The notes under the pieces were generated by a model. The model was given only the letters and a program-made list of their open reading frames with translations, was not told where the DNA came from and did not search any database. A stretch of DNA of 64,000 nt, from positions 45,823,676 to 45,887,675 of the forward strand of contig CM049311.1 of the NCBI GenBank assembly GCA_026874595.1. The letters run 5' to 3'. Within the stretch, counting starts at the first letter, position 1. Each line of letters starts with the position of its first letter. The translations under genes were made by a program, and so were the position numbers. The DNA comes from Sipunculus nudus. Taxonomy: Eukaryota > Annelida > Sipuncula > Golfingiida > Sipunculidae. Shown here piece by piece: positions 34,359 through 46,800 of the stretch.

Positions 34359-34734
34359 AGAGGTGCGCCAGCATGAACAGTTGCTCTCCTGCAGCCGCTG
34401 AAAATGTCAGTGAAACACTTGATGTCAAGTCATTTTACAAGTGCAGCGACTTGGCTTGGTTTATGATATACAGGTGACGTCAGGGGAATCAGACACCACT
34501 CCTTCCTCCAGCTGGCTACAGAAACACCCCAGCCACAGGCTACCCTCACTGAACGGATACCCAGCCTGTACAAACTGTCAGGGCATTCTGTTGTCCCTAT
34601 GATATTTCCAGCTGGTTTCTGCAGGAAATCTCCCTCAAAGGCTCCCCGAACATGAAATTTACAAAATAATGCAAGTGTTGCACGTGTGGGTCGTGGATCA
34701 AAATGATCACAGGAAATTCAGTTTTGGTCAGAAA
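34359..34734. other. unassigned sequence after the putative exon
   Basis: Balanced composition. If the exon is real, this would be its 3' UTR, but no clear AATAAA was seen close downstream. Confidence 0.4.
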
Positions 34735-35030
34735 ATAGAGTCATGGGAAAAGATCACAGACTTGTGTCAGGAAATTAAGTCAAAAGTCTGTATAACAGGT
34801 CTTTATATCATAAAAAATGTAACATGTCGGGAAAATAAGTCACAAGTCAGTATAGCAGGTCTGTATATGATAAAAATGTTACATGTCGGGAAATTAAGCC
34901 ACACTTTAGTATAAAAGGTCTGTATATGACAAAAATGTCACATGTCGGGAAATTAAGTCACAAATCTGTATAATAGGTCAGTATATGATAAAAATGTCAA
35001 CATGTAAGGACATTGAGTCAAATTTGGGCA
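34735..35030. repeat. minisatellite H, ~59-bp unit
   Basis: About five units read aagtcacaagtctgtataac, aggtctgtatatgataaaaa, tgtaacatgtcgggaaatt. The 81-codon frame at 34669-34914 (+) is mostly this array. Confidence 0.93.
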
Positions 35031-36718
35031 AAGCAAAACGCCAGATATTTAATTTAAAATATTTACAGATTTAATTTATAATATCCCTTTAATTGTAAAT
35101 CGATTTATAAAGAGCACTCTTTCTATTTTACTCTGAACTTACAACAATTTTTGACAATTTCACATGGTCTCTACTCAAGTATAGCACAAATTTATTTATA
35201 TACGTAATGGGCAACTCACTGTTTCCTAAGGTAGAGGAGTAGCCTGGGGGGGGGGGGGGATGGGGCAGGGGGCCAAGCCCCCCCCCCCCCCCACTCCCCG
35301 CTCGCATTCAGTACTCCCCATCCTCCCGGAATTTCTAATAATGATTAAATTCTCTAAAATCCAATCATGAAATTCCTGTCACTGGTATCCGCAGATTTGG
35401 AACTGTATTGTTTATTGATAATTCTACATTACATTAGATTTGATCTTGCAAATATATGGTATTCTTTTATTAATATATTTGTACAACTGATATTTCTAAT
35501 GTTCAATATGCATTGATCTCAATCACAAATCAAATATTTAAAATGATATAAACTTTTTGTTTTAAACAGGTCGTGACCTTTTTTAAAACTTTAAAACTAA
35601 AATGTTCAAAGTGCAGTAAAATATAAACATTTCATATATTGCAATTCTAAGATGTACTTTTTTCAATCAAATTTTGTCTGTTTCCCTCTGCTAATAAAAT
35701 GAAATATAAAACCTTGTTTCCTGTTACTTTTTTCCCTTTTACTTTTCCTATAATCGTCCAGAATCTGTACAATGTACAGGACTGGTGACCAGAGGACAGA
35801 GACTCGATCCATGTCTGGGACTGTCCTGATTATCATCAGCTTTCAAGCACGCTACTTGTTGCAGAAATTGCATGTATTTATTTTCAAGTTATCTTATTCG
35901 AACACAGCGCCCTCTACCGACCATGGACCTGACCTTGAGTGTGTAACTCGGCCCTCCCCTCTGCTTTTACAACCTGAACAAAGGCAAACAAGCCGTAGTC
36001 CCGCTGTCTGTTTCTGCATGAATCATCTGCTGGCTGAGTTGATTTAATTCGACTAGAGGGTGACTTTGAATATGAAAGACCAGCGAAGTGAGTCGGGGCT
36101 CGCCTTGCACCTGGACCCCGAGTACGTCTGACCAGAAACTCACAGACGCCAACTGATATCTTTACGACACGCTGGCCTGGTGGCGCCCGCGGTAAACCAT
36201 ACCTCAGTTAGTAACACACATGTGTGGCTGACATATAATCATATATATTATTAGAATAGCCGTCCGTGTCAAGCGTGAACGCATTCGTGGCATTATATCT
36301 TTATGGTTCAAAGCTCAGATTAAACGTAAAGTGATTTACTCCACCAACCCCTACTGGCATGAAGTCAAAGCAAACGACACAAGTATACCTACATACCAAA
36401 CATCAAATTACAATGACGTTAAATTCGAAAAATCTTGACAGTGACGATATGCGTAAAATGGACTTTTCTGTTGTACGGCGGCTGATGTAGGACAGAAAAA
36501 AAATTTATCTCGAGATCTTAACTAAACATCTCGATATCTCGAGAAATTTCACAGAAAAAAAGTCCCCGTTGGCGATGCTAATTGACGTGATGAAGGGATC
36601 CATTCCGATATCTTACGTCTATCAAATAAACATAATCCCTTGAATCATTTAAAAAAAGGCCAAAAAGGGCCAATCCCATGCCCGGGGTACTCGTTGTCAC
36701 TTTTGTTTATATCCACGT
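35031..36718. other. unassigned sequence with a G-tract/C-tract pair
   Basis: Mostly AT-rich. A run of about 14 G (35246-35259), a G-rich linker and a run of about 15 C (35278-35292) could form a hairpin or a G-quadruplex. The 91-codon frame at 35772-36047 has no domain. Confidence 0.5.
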
Positions 36719-37633
36719 TGTTACGGAACCTAATATCAACAGATCACGTAGTCGTGACGAACATAAAATTTTGTAATGGAGATAAAAAAAAAAAATCAGA
36801 TTCTGTAACACTAGGCAGCGTGAAATGTCTAGGGGAATGAATAAAGAAGTGAGTGGTTTTTTGTTAACAAATAATTATAATTTATTCTTAAAACAATTCT
36901 AACATTACAATACACTAAATCAATACAATTTCACACTATAACAACAGTACAACAGGAAATCAATACAAGTATATAAATAAAGTGTGCATTACCTTGATAC
37001 CACCACTGTCACAGCGACAACAAGTCTTTTATATCGTACAACCCAGATGAATAGTTCACATAAATCTTCTCAGAGGATAACAGTCCAGTTCATTCACAAA
37101 ATCAATCCGTTGTAATCCAAAAGTGAAGTTCTGATAGTGATCCCAAAGGCAAACTGAAGACTAAAAAAACCGTTACAAATTCGAAGAAAAGCTATAACTG
37201 CCGCAGTTTTAGGAAAAAGGTCCACAAACTGACTTACACTCTTCTGTGCCCGCTGGAATATATCTCTCCTCTCTCTCGGCTCTAAAACACAGCCCCTTAT
37301 TTATAACTTTTCATCTCAAGCCGAGAACTTTCCATTTCTCGAACAATCCAAAGAACCCAATAGTACACACGTTACAGGAAACATCTAGAACAGCGAATGC
37401 TGTGTTTCTACATATCAGGGTTTACACGTGGGCCGGCCTGGCTCAGCCAGGCGAGGAAGCCCCAGACTAGCATGACCGCTGTGTTTACACGTGGGCCGCA
37501 CCCGGCCAGCTGGAACAGAGAACGCTGTAGCATAGCACCGCCCAGGGCTTGAGCCAAACACGAATAGGAATGTCAACAGCGCAAAATAAAAGAGACCTGT
37601 CAACAGCTCACAATAAAACAGACATCTCTAACA
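36719..37633 (-). mobile_element. solo LTR, family 1, 915 bp, target duplication ACGT
   Basis: On the + strand it runs from TGTTACGGAACC to CTCTAACA, flanked on both sides by ACGT (36715-36718 and 37634-37637). That 4-bp duplication fits gypsy-type integration. In its sense (minus) it has TATAAATAAGGGG at 37293-37305 and an AATAAA at 36881-36886, at promoter and polyadenylation positions. Its 3' ~600 bp match the other copies. Its U3 differs from that of 52262-53062 and holds two 'ttacacgtgggccg' repeats. There is no internal region, so it is a solo LTR. Confidence 0.85.
37293..37305 (-). promoter_or_regulatory. TATA-like box of solo LTR
   Basis: Minus-strand TATAAATAAGGGG lies at the position matching TATATAAAGGGG at 46492-46503 in a sister LTR. 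Conservation between copies supports a core promoter. Confidence 0.55.
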
Positions 37634-37881
37634 ACGTGTATATAAACGTGTAGCAAAGACGCCTGGCTTCATTTCAGACAAAGTTTTTTTTTATGACAAC
37701 AGATTGCGTTGTTTCAGATGCTCCCCCCCCCCCCCCCAACAACAACAACCATGTCCACATGCATGGGCTCTGGTACCTTGTGTACTAATAGCCTGTAGAT
37801 AAAAAGCTTATAAATCATTCACAGTCACAGTGGCGTTATAAGAACCTTTATTAGCAGGGATTACCTTCAGTTCTTTCATAT

Positions 37882-37887
<6 letters not shown>
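37634..37887. other. unassigned spacer
   Basis: This begins with the right target duplication ACGT. It contains a poly-C run (37722-37737) and (AAC)n. Confidence 0.5.

Positions 37888-37956
<69 letters not shown>
37888..37956. repeat. (TA)n microsatellite
   Basis: A pure TA tract of about 68 bp. Confidence 0.97.
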
Positions 37957-37959
<3 letters not shown>

Positions 37960-39405
37960 GAGTAAGCCGGAATCACATAAATACTTTAAATAAGGCTTGA
38001 TAGTATAGCTTGATAAATTTTGATTTTTTATGTTGCCCGGGTGGCGTTTATGTTTTATGTTTGCGTCACTGATTGCGCCCTGTGGAAGCATTTTCCACTT
38101 GGGTACGGATGTAAGCAAACGGTTGTCGAACGAAATATTGACAGATACCGTATAATATTATAAAGAAGTTATCATAAAGTATTCCCGCGTTTAACTTTTC
38201 ACGAGCTAAGCATCAAATGATTGTTACCATTCGAGCAGGGACGTTATCATTTTTTTCCTTGAAATTTTATCTCGAGCTGTAATCTTTTCAAAGATTTTAA
38301 CTTTATCATTGAAGAATGTCTTAAATGAAAGCATTAGTCATAGGTTTAGCCATAACCATAGAGGGGTAACTGATAGCGATAGCAACAAAAATATACAAAA
38401 AATGAGTAAATGTTTCAAATATGAATTTATGTATTCATCATAATAACTCGTGGACGGAGTCAAAGAAATGTAAATTCACAAAATTATTTCTACTTAAAGC
38501 CCAGGTGCAGAAATATAATATATGTAGTTAAAATTATACTTATACTTATAATTATAATTATGAGTATAATTATAACTACAATTATATATATATATATTAT
38601 ATATCATATTGATCACAATTTTACTTTAATATAGCGCATCTATTGGCTCTGATACGTGATCATTAATGTATAATTTGATGTGTTTGGAACAGGGTATACC
38701 TGTTTTGATTATTTTTTTTTTTTTGCAAGTTCATTAATTCTCACCATCCACCATGCGTTCAAATCTTCAAGGCAGATGGCGTGATGTAAGGGCACGAAGT
38801 TTTCAGGATATAACCCGTGTCTGAAATCACGTGAACACCGCTCAATCTGATTGGATCCTGTAAATTTGATTGACAGCTATCAAGATTTATCACCAAACAA
38901 TATACGCACAAACTTTCTAAATTGATATTCGGCCAAGAGCCTCCCAGGATATAGTCAAGCAATAGTGTTGGTATTACTCGGTCGGCATTAAAAGTTACAC
39001 GTATAGTGGGGCGGCCGACTGAAGAGTGTGTCTTGATAACGCTGGGTTAGGACCCTCACGCCATGATGACCCATAAAACAAAACTAAAACCACTTTGTTT
39101 ACGGCCTCGCTCAGCATGGCGAACAGAAAACAAATGTAACTGTCCATGTTGTTTATGGTTCCGGCTGCCGGTGTGTTTAGATCTACATCAAAACTCGCGA
39201 TAACCACTATTTCTTCAGCTCTTTGATTCGCTGGATGGAATACTGCTCACTCCGGCCCCACAGTGATACCACAAACAAATCATACGATCTCACCAGCCTT
39301 TGTCAAACTTTAATCTTATATTTTGTCGGCTCTTTCCACAGGATGCGGCTATCCGGCTCTCCGATGTGGTACATATCGCGTGTGATGTATGTGTATAATT
39401 TACAC

Positions 39406-39407
<2 letters not shown>
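37957..39407. other. AT-rich unassigned sequence
   Basis: About 1.45 kb without a recognised gene. A near-palindromic 'ataattataattat' patch lies at 38530-38610. Confidence 0.45.

Positions 39408-39450
<43 letters not shown>
39408..39450. repeat. (TA)n microsatellite
   Basis: A pure TA tract of about 42 bp. Confidence 0.97.
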
Positions 39451-39452
<2 letters not shown>

Positions 39453-40011
39453 TGATAATCATATAGATAGACCGCAGTTAAGAAAGCTAATTACACAGAA
39501 TTAAAGAATATTGCATTTACACTCTGCAACATGGTATTTTTATAAATGCTCAGGGGCTAACCGGTTCAGAAAAAAATGATGTAATGATAATGTATTTTCG
39601 TATATTTTAAATCTACTAACAAGCAAAATTATTAAACAAAATAATATATAATGATTAATTTATATTAGAAACATTGTGCTATGCTAATCATTTACGTAAT
39701 TTCCAGGAAGGTCAAGCATAGTTATTTAAAATAAAAATCATATAAATAAAATGTCCGTATGTAAAAGTGATATGTATTGCATTTAAACACACATGCAGTT
39801 TATTCGGCATACATACAGCCTCATAAACAGGGAAACTAGCAGAGCGGATGATCGATCGGCGTAAACGTTGCAGCAGGAACGAAAACCGGCAAGTCATTGG
39901 GATAATTTATAATGCAAGATAACCTAAACAAATAACCTGAATAAATGATGTGTAGCCTCTTTATGACCAGTAGTTAATAATACTTTATCCATGAGCTCAC
40001 GAGCATTATAA

Positions 40012-40014
<3 letters not shown>
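39451..40014. other. AT-rich unassigned sequence
   Basis: Nothing was recognised. Confidence 0.5.

Positions 40015-40053
<39 letters not shown>
40015..40053. repeat. (GA)n microsatellite
   Basis: A pure GA tract of about 38 bp. Confidence 0.97.
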
Positions 40054-40056
<3 letters not shown>

Positions 40057-41490
40057 TATTGAGGAGCATGATCCTAATTTGTTCCGGGCTGGATTGCATG
40101 GTAAATTATGAACCATTGTCCTGGTCGTTGTCCTGGAAAAACTGCTTGTTCGGAGAGGCATACAATGGAGACTGGATTTAACGCCAAACGGGCACGGTCG
40201 TTATACCGAGTGCCAGGCAGTCATTTGGACGATTCCACGGTAGTTCTGACAGTACCACAGGCAATCAACACACATGTTTTATTTCATACGCAATTAATTA
40301 AGGATTAGTCACTGCTCACTTACTGTTTTAATGAGTTGACTCAGAAAATAAACTTTGCGGAACCCATCAGCCATATCTGAACACGCCCACCTGGATTCGA
40401 TGATAAACAAACTGGTTTTGTCTACTTTATTTAAACCCTGGTTTAAAGAATATATTCATTATTGATCGTAGCAGATTATTACGTCGATTCTGGTCCCTCA
40501 CATGATACTGCTTTAGCGAAACAAAAAGCAGAAATCAGGGTTTGTTATAGAGCATACAATTGAGAGAGGGCCACCAGAATACGATAATCAATAAAGCTCT
40601 TCTTTCACTGTTACAGAACAATTCGCCGTGTGGCGTATTATCGTAACTGGAAAATTATTTAATACGTCATCCCGCGGTTAAACGTGCAATGGTCCACCAT
40701 CCCCTCAAACAAACCTAAGCAACTATGCTTATATATGTACTTCTTATTGCCAAAAAGTGGGAAACTGATCGTATAATTGCGATTGCTGGGCGGACTCGTT
40801 CAATAAAAGGTTAATAAAACAATGCATGAGCCCCGGGGCTGTCCCGTCAGAAAGTTCACCTCAACCCTCTTCAGTTATATAAACTCCGTACTGAGTTTCA
40901 GATTTTTTTTAATCTTAAATATTATACGAACGGTATAACTGGTTCATATCATTTTTATCTAGACCCTGGAGCATGGAAATTAAATGGCTCTTATAATGCT
41001 AATGTCATAACATGCTAATGATAAGTAATACATTACAGATCTGGCAAACAAACTACGTATACTAACTTACATTTGGAAATTAGCATTTTAATTTTCAATT
41101 TACGAAAAGCAAGATGATAAGCATGTGTGGACAACCTGTAACAGCCTGCAGGTGGAGCTTTTAATTGTGATGATTACACAGTGTAAGCATGCTGGGGTAG
41201 TGCTTGGGAGCTTGCTGACCATATGTTGTGAGTCGAACTTCCGCCCGAGTACGCCGCTTGTACACCATATCCTTACAACTGCGGGCCGCAGCCACCGGCA
41301 TAAAGCCATCTGTTTACACGCTGTGGTCCAGGGAAGCACCAAATGCTTCTTTATTGGTCGTTTGTGTGGTCTGCGCTTGCACTCAAGCTCTTGACCAGTG
41401 ACCAAAACGTGGACTGCCGGGGTGGCCAGGACAACTAACTACACATGTACACGATAATAAATTCCGTCTGAGTGCAACTAGTTAATGACG
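40054..41490. other. unassigned sequence
   Basis: About 1.4 kb. Overlapping opposite-strand frames of 89 and 101 codons at 41100-41405 have no domain. Confidence 0.45.
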
Positions 41491-41695
41491 TCACAGGGGC
41501 GATCCAGGATTTTGAAAAAGGAGGGTCCAACTCGGGAGGACTATTGGCGTACCTAAAAAAAAAGTCCACAGCACCGAAAAAGGGGGGGTCCAAACCGAAA
41601 AAATTTGTGTGAAAGCCTTAACAAAAGGTTGTTGCGGATGAAAAGAAGGGGGGGGGGCGGATCCCCTGCCTCCCCCTCTGGACCAGCTTACCCTC
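41491..41695. repeat. possible degenerate G-rich dispersed element
   Basis: The start 'caggggcgatccaggattttg', runs of G or A (41585-41591, 41645-41660) and 'cggatcccctg' near the end resemble an inverted-repeat element type common in marine invertebrates. No second copy lies in this window, so it is unconfirmed. Confidence 0.3.
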
Positions 41696-43763
41696 ACATA
41701 TTACGTGACCGTATAATCTATATTATGTGATTCTTTCCCCTGCAGCAATACTTTAGTTATAAGATACACGTTATATTTGCATGAGATCACAAATAAATGA
41801 TGCATGTCCGTATATATAAATGCATGTGTGTGTATACTTTGTATGATATTCTTATAAAAAATGAAATATCTTCTTATGTGACTTTATTCAATAGAAAGTT
41901 TAAAAAATGCAACTCTGTTGTGACATTTGTGGATAATAAATTGAAATTTCTTATATTTTAATCATTGTCATGATTCCATGGATACTATATATGTGTAACA
42001 TTTTCTGATGCCAAACAATTCATGGGCTGAACTCGTGTGTAAATTGTTTGTGGATGTCTTTATCTTAATATTTGCGTCATTCATGAATGATTTGTTATTT
42101 TAGCACAGACCTGTCCATTTAGAAATTCTTTACATTTATTTTAATCTGACTTGATCGATACGATTCTTTAATCCAATGAAACTGTCATATTTTCTAGGTA
42201 ATTGAAATTTATGGCTTACTTTTTAATATCATTTAATTGGTATAATTCCGTTCATTTTATTTTAACTACCGTATTATCTAATTTGATTGATGCCCATTTA
42301 GGAATTTGTCTATCCATATTCACCCGGACGTCAATTTTTAGCAATGTTTGTGTAAATGCCCTTTTCTCATATGCTTATATATAAAATTATTTGTCTTGTA
42401 AATTACGCTTGTGTTTACACAAAGACACACACTCACGCATATACATTAAACATCGATCCTCGTCACACATAAACACACGCAAGAAGGCGAATGTACAATG
42501 TGTGTCCACGTGCCCTGGCTTGTATTTCAGATAACGTGTGAAGCACATTTCTCTCTCTTACTCTCACCTTGCAGTATAAAAAAACTGAATCCTCGCTTGG
42601 CGAATACTCTGTGGGAGTTTGTGTGGAGTGTCTTCGGAGGTTCAGACATTTAGGACAGTATACGGATGTCTGTGCACATCGGCCGAGCGGTTACAGCGAT
42701 CAAACGGGACATTCAAATCGGTATTTTGAATAAATAGTGTTTACCTTCAAAGAACAGTCTTTGATAAAGCTGGAAAGCCCATGGTAAAATCAAAACATCT
42801 CTGTAACGTACCCAGTCAAACGAAAGGAGATGCCCAGAGAAAGGTATACTTGACAGAAAAGGCTAATTACAGTGTTGAATAATCGACTGTCAGTTTCTAT
42901 CTGTTATTTGTGAAAAGACTGCCGCATGATGTCTCACTTTCAACTTGCCGCTCTGCTGCCCACTTCACAGCGTTCGGCAAACACTGTATATGTTGACTAA
43001 TACAGATCATAGGAAAGAACCAGTTTTTTCTAGAAACATAAAAGTGTTCTGTTGAATAAAAAAATATATAATATCAGATATGTACTGCTTCCTACTCTAG
43101 AGAACACACATATGCATGCACACGTACATGCACACATGATACACGAAGAGTTTTCTGCATATCCTGTGTATTGGGGAGTGCATGAACATTGTATGTTTAG
43201 AAGTCGGCTGAAAGATGTGTCATGTTTATATTGTATGTATATGCAGATGAAACGCATCTTAGAAGGTCACGTGAAAGGTGAGTATATAATTGTTTGTAAT
43301 AGCACGTATTCATTACATACGAGCGTCAATGTATTGGCGGTGCTTTAGGATAATTTTTCCAAACAGAAGAAGCAGACGAGAAAAGGAAGTTTCCCTGACG
43401 AACAAGACAAAGCCTGATCCTGCGGGGAGCGGCTGGTCCATGACAGGCGTGGAGACCCGCCCCCTCCTTAAATCTTATGGTAAAGGGTCACAAAGCTGGC
43501 ACTCCTACAATAGATCCAGAAACCGCAACAAAAAGGAGCTACTATAAAACACCCGACAATCAAAGGAAACACCGCCAGTTGGTGATAAAAGCCGAGGCCG
43601 CGCAGCTAACAGCCCTTGGTATATTTGATATAAAAAAATAGATGTTATAAACATAGCGGCTTCATGACAGGGCGATGAAGCTGGAGCCAAAGAGATAATA
43701 TATGTAAGCAATGAAAGCATGAAAAACAGTCTAGATAGATTATCTCCGTGCAGGAGAAAAACG
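41696..43763. other. unassigned sequence with a tRNA-like relic
   Basis: Mostly AT-rich. At 42688-42722, 'ggccgagcggttacagcgat' followed by 'attcaaatcgg' looks like A and B boxes of a Ser/Leu-type tRNA but they are too close together. It may be a relic. Frames at 43030-43547 are unsupported. Confidence 0.35.
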
Positions 43764-43947
43764 GACAAACAAACATGAAAAAGTGAACGATAACACGGCA
43801 CCTTCTTGCCAGCGGATTTTGGAGGTGTCGTGCCCACTGCGGTATGTCCCTACGTTAAGGAGACAATGAGCAGTGGGCACACCACCTCCAGAAACCACCG
43901 CCAACCGGCTGCCATGTTATTGTTGGCTTTTTCAATGTTTGTTTGAC
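43764..43947. repeat. foldback element, 77-bp arms
   Basis: The arms 43764-43840 and 43870-43947 are imperfect reverse complements (about 75-80% by eye) around a 29-bp loop. At the inner ends 'gcccactgc' pairs with 'gcagtgggc'. Both arms open frames starting MGT.PP, which is only the inverted duplication read twice. It could be a MITE-like foldback or a precursor-like hairpin. Confidence 0.8.
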
Positions 43948-45899
43948 TTAACGTGTATAAGAGATTATACGGTATTGAGTTTAAACTGTATACGTATCAA
44001 GGTTTATGAAGGTAAAAATCAGGTACCTGGCCTGTCTCACCCCCCCCCCCCCCCCCGTCTCATTTATACGGGACATGGAGGATTGAGGATATAATAAGCA
44101 TTTATAAGCACGCGAACACACCACACCTTTCCCAATTTCAGTTTAACGTGTCACCTCTGACGGCTTTCTTTTTTGTTTTTACATAGGCTGAATGCTCCTG
44201 GAACCATCTTTTTTGTTAAAGTGAACTTTGCTCATCGGCTTCACGGAAAATGAAATCAAATTACAAAGGGGCCATGACGCTAAGGTGCATCGACAGTTGT
44301 ATTTGTTGTCATTTATGCAATTTACGGTTGTATCTGCAGCAGTTGTGAAGAATTTATCAAATGGCTTTCATCAAATTGTCCATGGTGATACAAACATATG
44401 TGCAAATTATGATGCACATCCTTTAATTTTGTTCATTTAATGTAAACAACTTGTTTACTAGGGTTCAAATTGATCCTGTCAACGACAATTTCCATATTAT
44501 GAAGAAAATTAAAATGGCACCATCACATCTGCAAAGGTTATCCATGATCAATTATCTTAACCAATTTCAGTAAAACCAGTGCATTTGTAGTAGCGCCCTT
44601 ATTAGTAGCACTCTCTTTCTTCAGTAATCATGAAGATGCAATTGTTGCAAACGACCTTATTTCCATATGGTGTTAATAACAGCTATCGGCTGCCTGGCTG
44701 CTGATTACTCGTCTGTCTCTTTCTTAAGCCACTGCCCAGTAATATATACAGTGTGCGGGCTTGAACGAAACATGCATATCTATTTGCCATAGAGAAGACA
44801 GATAAGTACAGCCTTGACCAGAATTTTGTGTTTGTTACCAAGTTCTTAAATTCTAATAAAAGTATAATGACCAGGCAAATGACTATAAAATTTACGTAAA
44901 ATGTGCAAAAGGAAATGTTACAAACATCTGGCTAAATGTTTTATAATTCAATTTAAAACTATTTCAGATAACGAGACTTGAAGGCTGAAATCATTTAGAA
45001 ATATCTCTGAATTCATTAATTAAATGTTTCTAATTTAAATTTAGTAGATGTTAACTTAAATCAGAGTAGCTAGGCATAATTAGCTAATTAATATCTACAT
45101 TTTCATATAACTTTTATTTAAATTTATCAAGGATTAAAAAGAGATTTGTTGCCTGAACTACAGAAAACAGACACACCAGTCTCATTATATGAAGATATAA
45201 CACAACATGTAGTCATCAGTAGTCCACAGCTGTCTACTAAGTCTACTGGTCATTGCTTGCTCTAATAGAAACTAAGCTAAGACATATGATAAATATAAGT
45301 ATGCCCTAACAACTGTAAAACTGATTACCCTTATGGATATTGATAATTAACAAAAATAAAATAGCTCCTATTGATGTAACAATACTTCACATTCATCACT
45401 GAGATATCTTATCTAATGGATCCATTTAAGACTTGAACAGTCTATAACATTTTTTTTCGGATTATATGGGTCGATTTCTTCCTGCATGTGCTGCATGGTG
45501 ACATGGAATCACGTGATGAAGCATGTGATGAAAAAGATTAATGTCTGTTGCTCAGATAAAAGCCGGTCAGCTGAGCTAAACATCAGCGGTCAGTGACCTG
45601 TATGCACCTCGGGTAACTAAACAAAAAAGAAATCAGCTGAAAGTTATCTGAATGAAATTTTAGTTAGAGAAAAAATATTTATAATGCTTAATGAACAAGA
45701 GAAAGCCAGGAGGAGTGATAAAGCTTTTTTCCAGATAATCTTCAGCCGACATATTTGCATATATATCATGATCAGGAGTTTTAGAATGGTTTATTATGCA
45801 GGGATGCGTCTCGAATGGATCTCTAAAGAAAGTTTTACGGAAAATGTAAAACATGCATATAACCAATGTTATCGACATTTGTATATAGCCTTGTATGAC

Positions 45900-45904
<5 letters not shown>
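43948..45904. other. AT-rich unassigned sequence
   Basis: About 2 kb without a recognised gene. It contains a poly-C run at 44040-44056. Confidence 0.45.
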
Positions 45905-45947
<43 letters not shown>

Positions 45948-45964
45948 TATATATATATATATAT
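45905..45964. repeat. (TA)n microsatellite abutting an LTR
   Basis: A TA tract of about 60 bp with one TAATTA interruption. It ends directly at the LTR start at 45965. Confidence 0.96.
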
Positions 45965-46800
45965 TGTTACGGAACCTAATATAAATAGATCACGTATGCG
46001 TGATGAACACAAATTCTGTAACGGAGATAAAAAAAAATCAGATTCTGTAAAACTAGGCAGCGTGAAATGTCTAGGGGAATGAATAAAGAAGTCAGTGGTT
46101 TTTTGTTAACAAATAACTATAATTTATTCTTAAAACAACCCTAACAATACAATACACTAAATCAATACAATTATACAGTAAAACAGCGGTATAGCAACAA
46201 GTCAATACAATCACAGAGAAAATAATGTATGTTCACAGTACCTGGATACCAACACCATCACAACGATAAGTCCTTTAAATGTAAACTCTCGGAGAATGAC
46301 AGTCCAGTGGAAAGTTCTTGCAACAACCCAGGAAGTAAACTGAAGTCCAAATGCATAAAATCCAGGAGAAAGTCTTTGAACATCTATAATTGCCGCATTA
46401 GTCGGATAAGGTCCTAGAATCTGACACACGCTTCTGCGTCCGCTGGAATCTGCTCTGCTGTTCTCTCTCTGCCCTTCCGTTCTAAAACACACCCCTTTAT
46501 ATACCTTCACACCTCAAGCCGAGAATTTTCCACTTCTCGAACAGTCTTTAAGATCTTCCACAACACAGTCTACACGCGTTTCAGGAATTCTCCAGAAAAA
46601 GAGCGCTGTGTATCTCCACATACCAGGCTCATCACGTGACCCACGACCAAGCGTGAAAACCCAAGGCTAAACATGACAACGAGAGTTCAACCAGTACGCA
46701 TTAAACATAGAATGTCAATATATATATAAAACAAGCCTACTTTAGCTGCACATAAACAAAAGTCTATACAGGACTCATGCCGACTCGTGCCACTACAACT
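45965..46800 (-). mobile_element. solo LTR, family 1, diverged U3 end
   Basis: The + strand starts TGTTACGGAACC and follows the 52262-53062 LTR (in reverse) to about 46715 (gagttcaaccagtacgc, attaaacatagaatg). A stretch with a short TA run then intervenes, and a faint match (actcgtgccactacaac) ends near 46800 without a TAACA terminus. A target duplication could not be seen, because one side is TA microsatellite and the other end is decayed. TATATAAAGGGG (46492-46503) and AATAAA (46123-46128) lie on the minus strand. Confidence 0.75.
46492..46503 (-). promoter_or_regulatory. TATA-like box of solo LTR
   Basis: Minus-strand TATATAAAGGGG is followed by gtgtgttttagaacgg, which is also conserved in the sister LTR. 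Confidence 0.55.
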
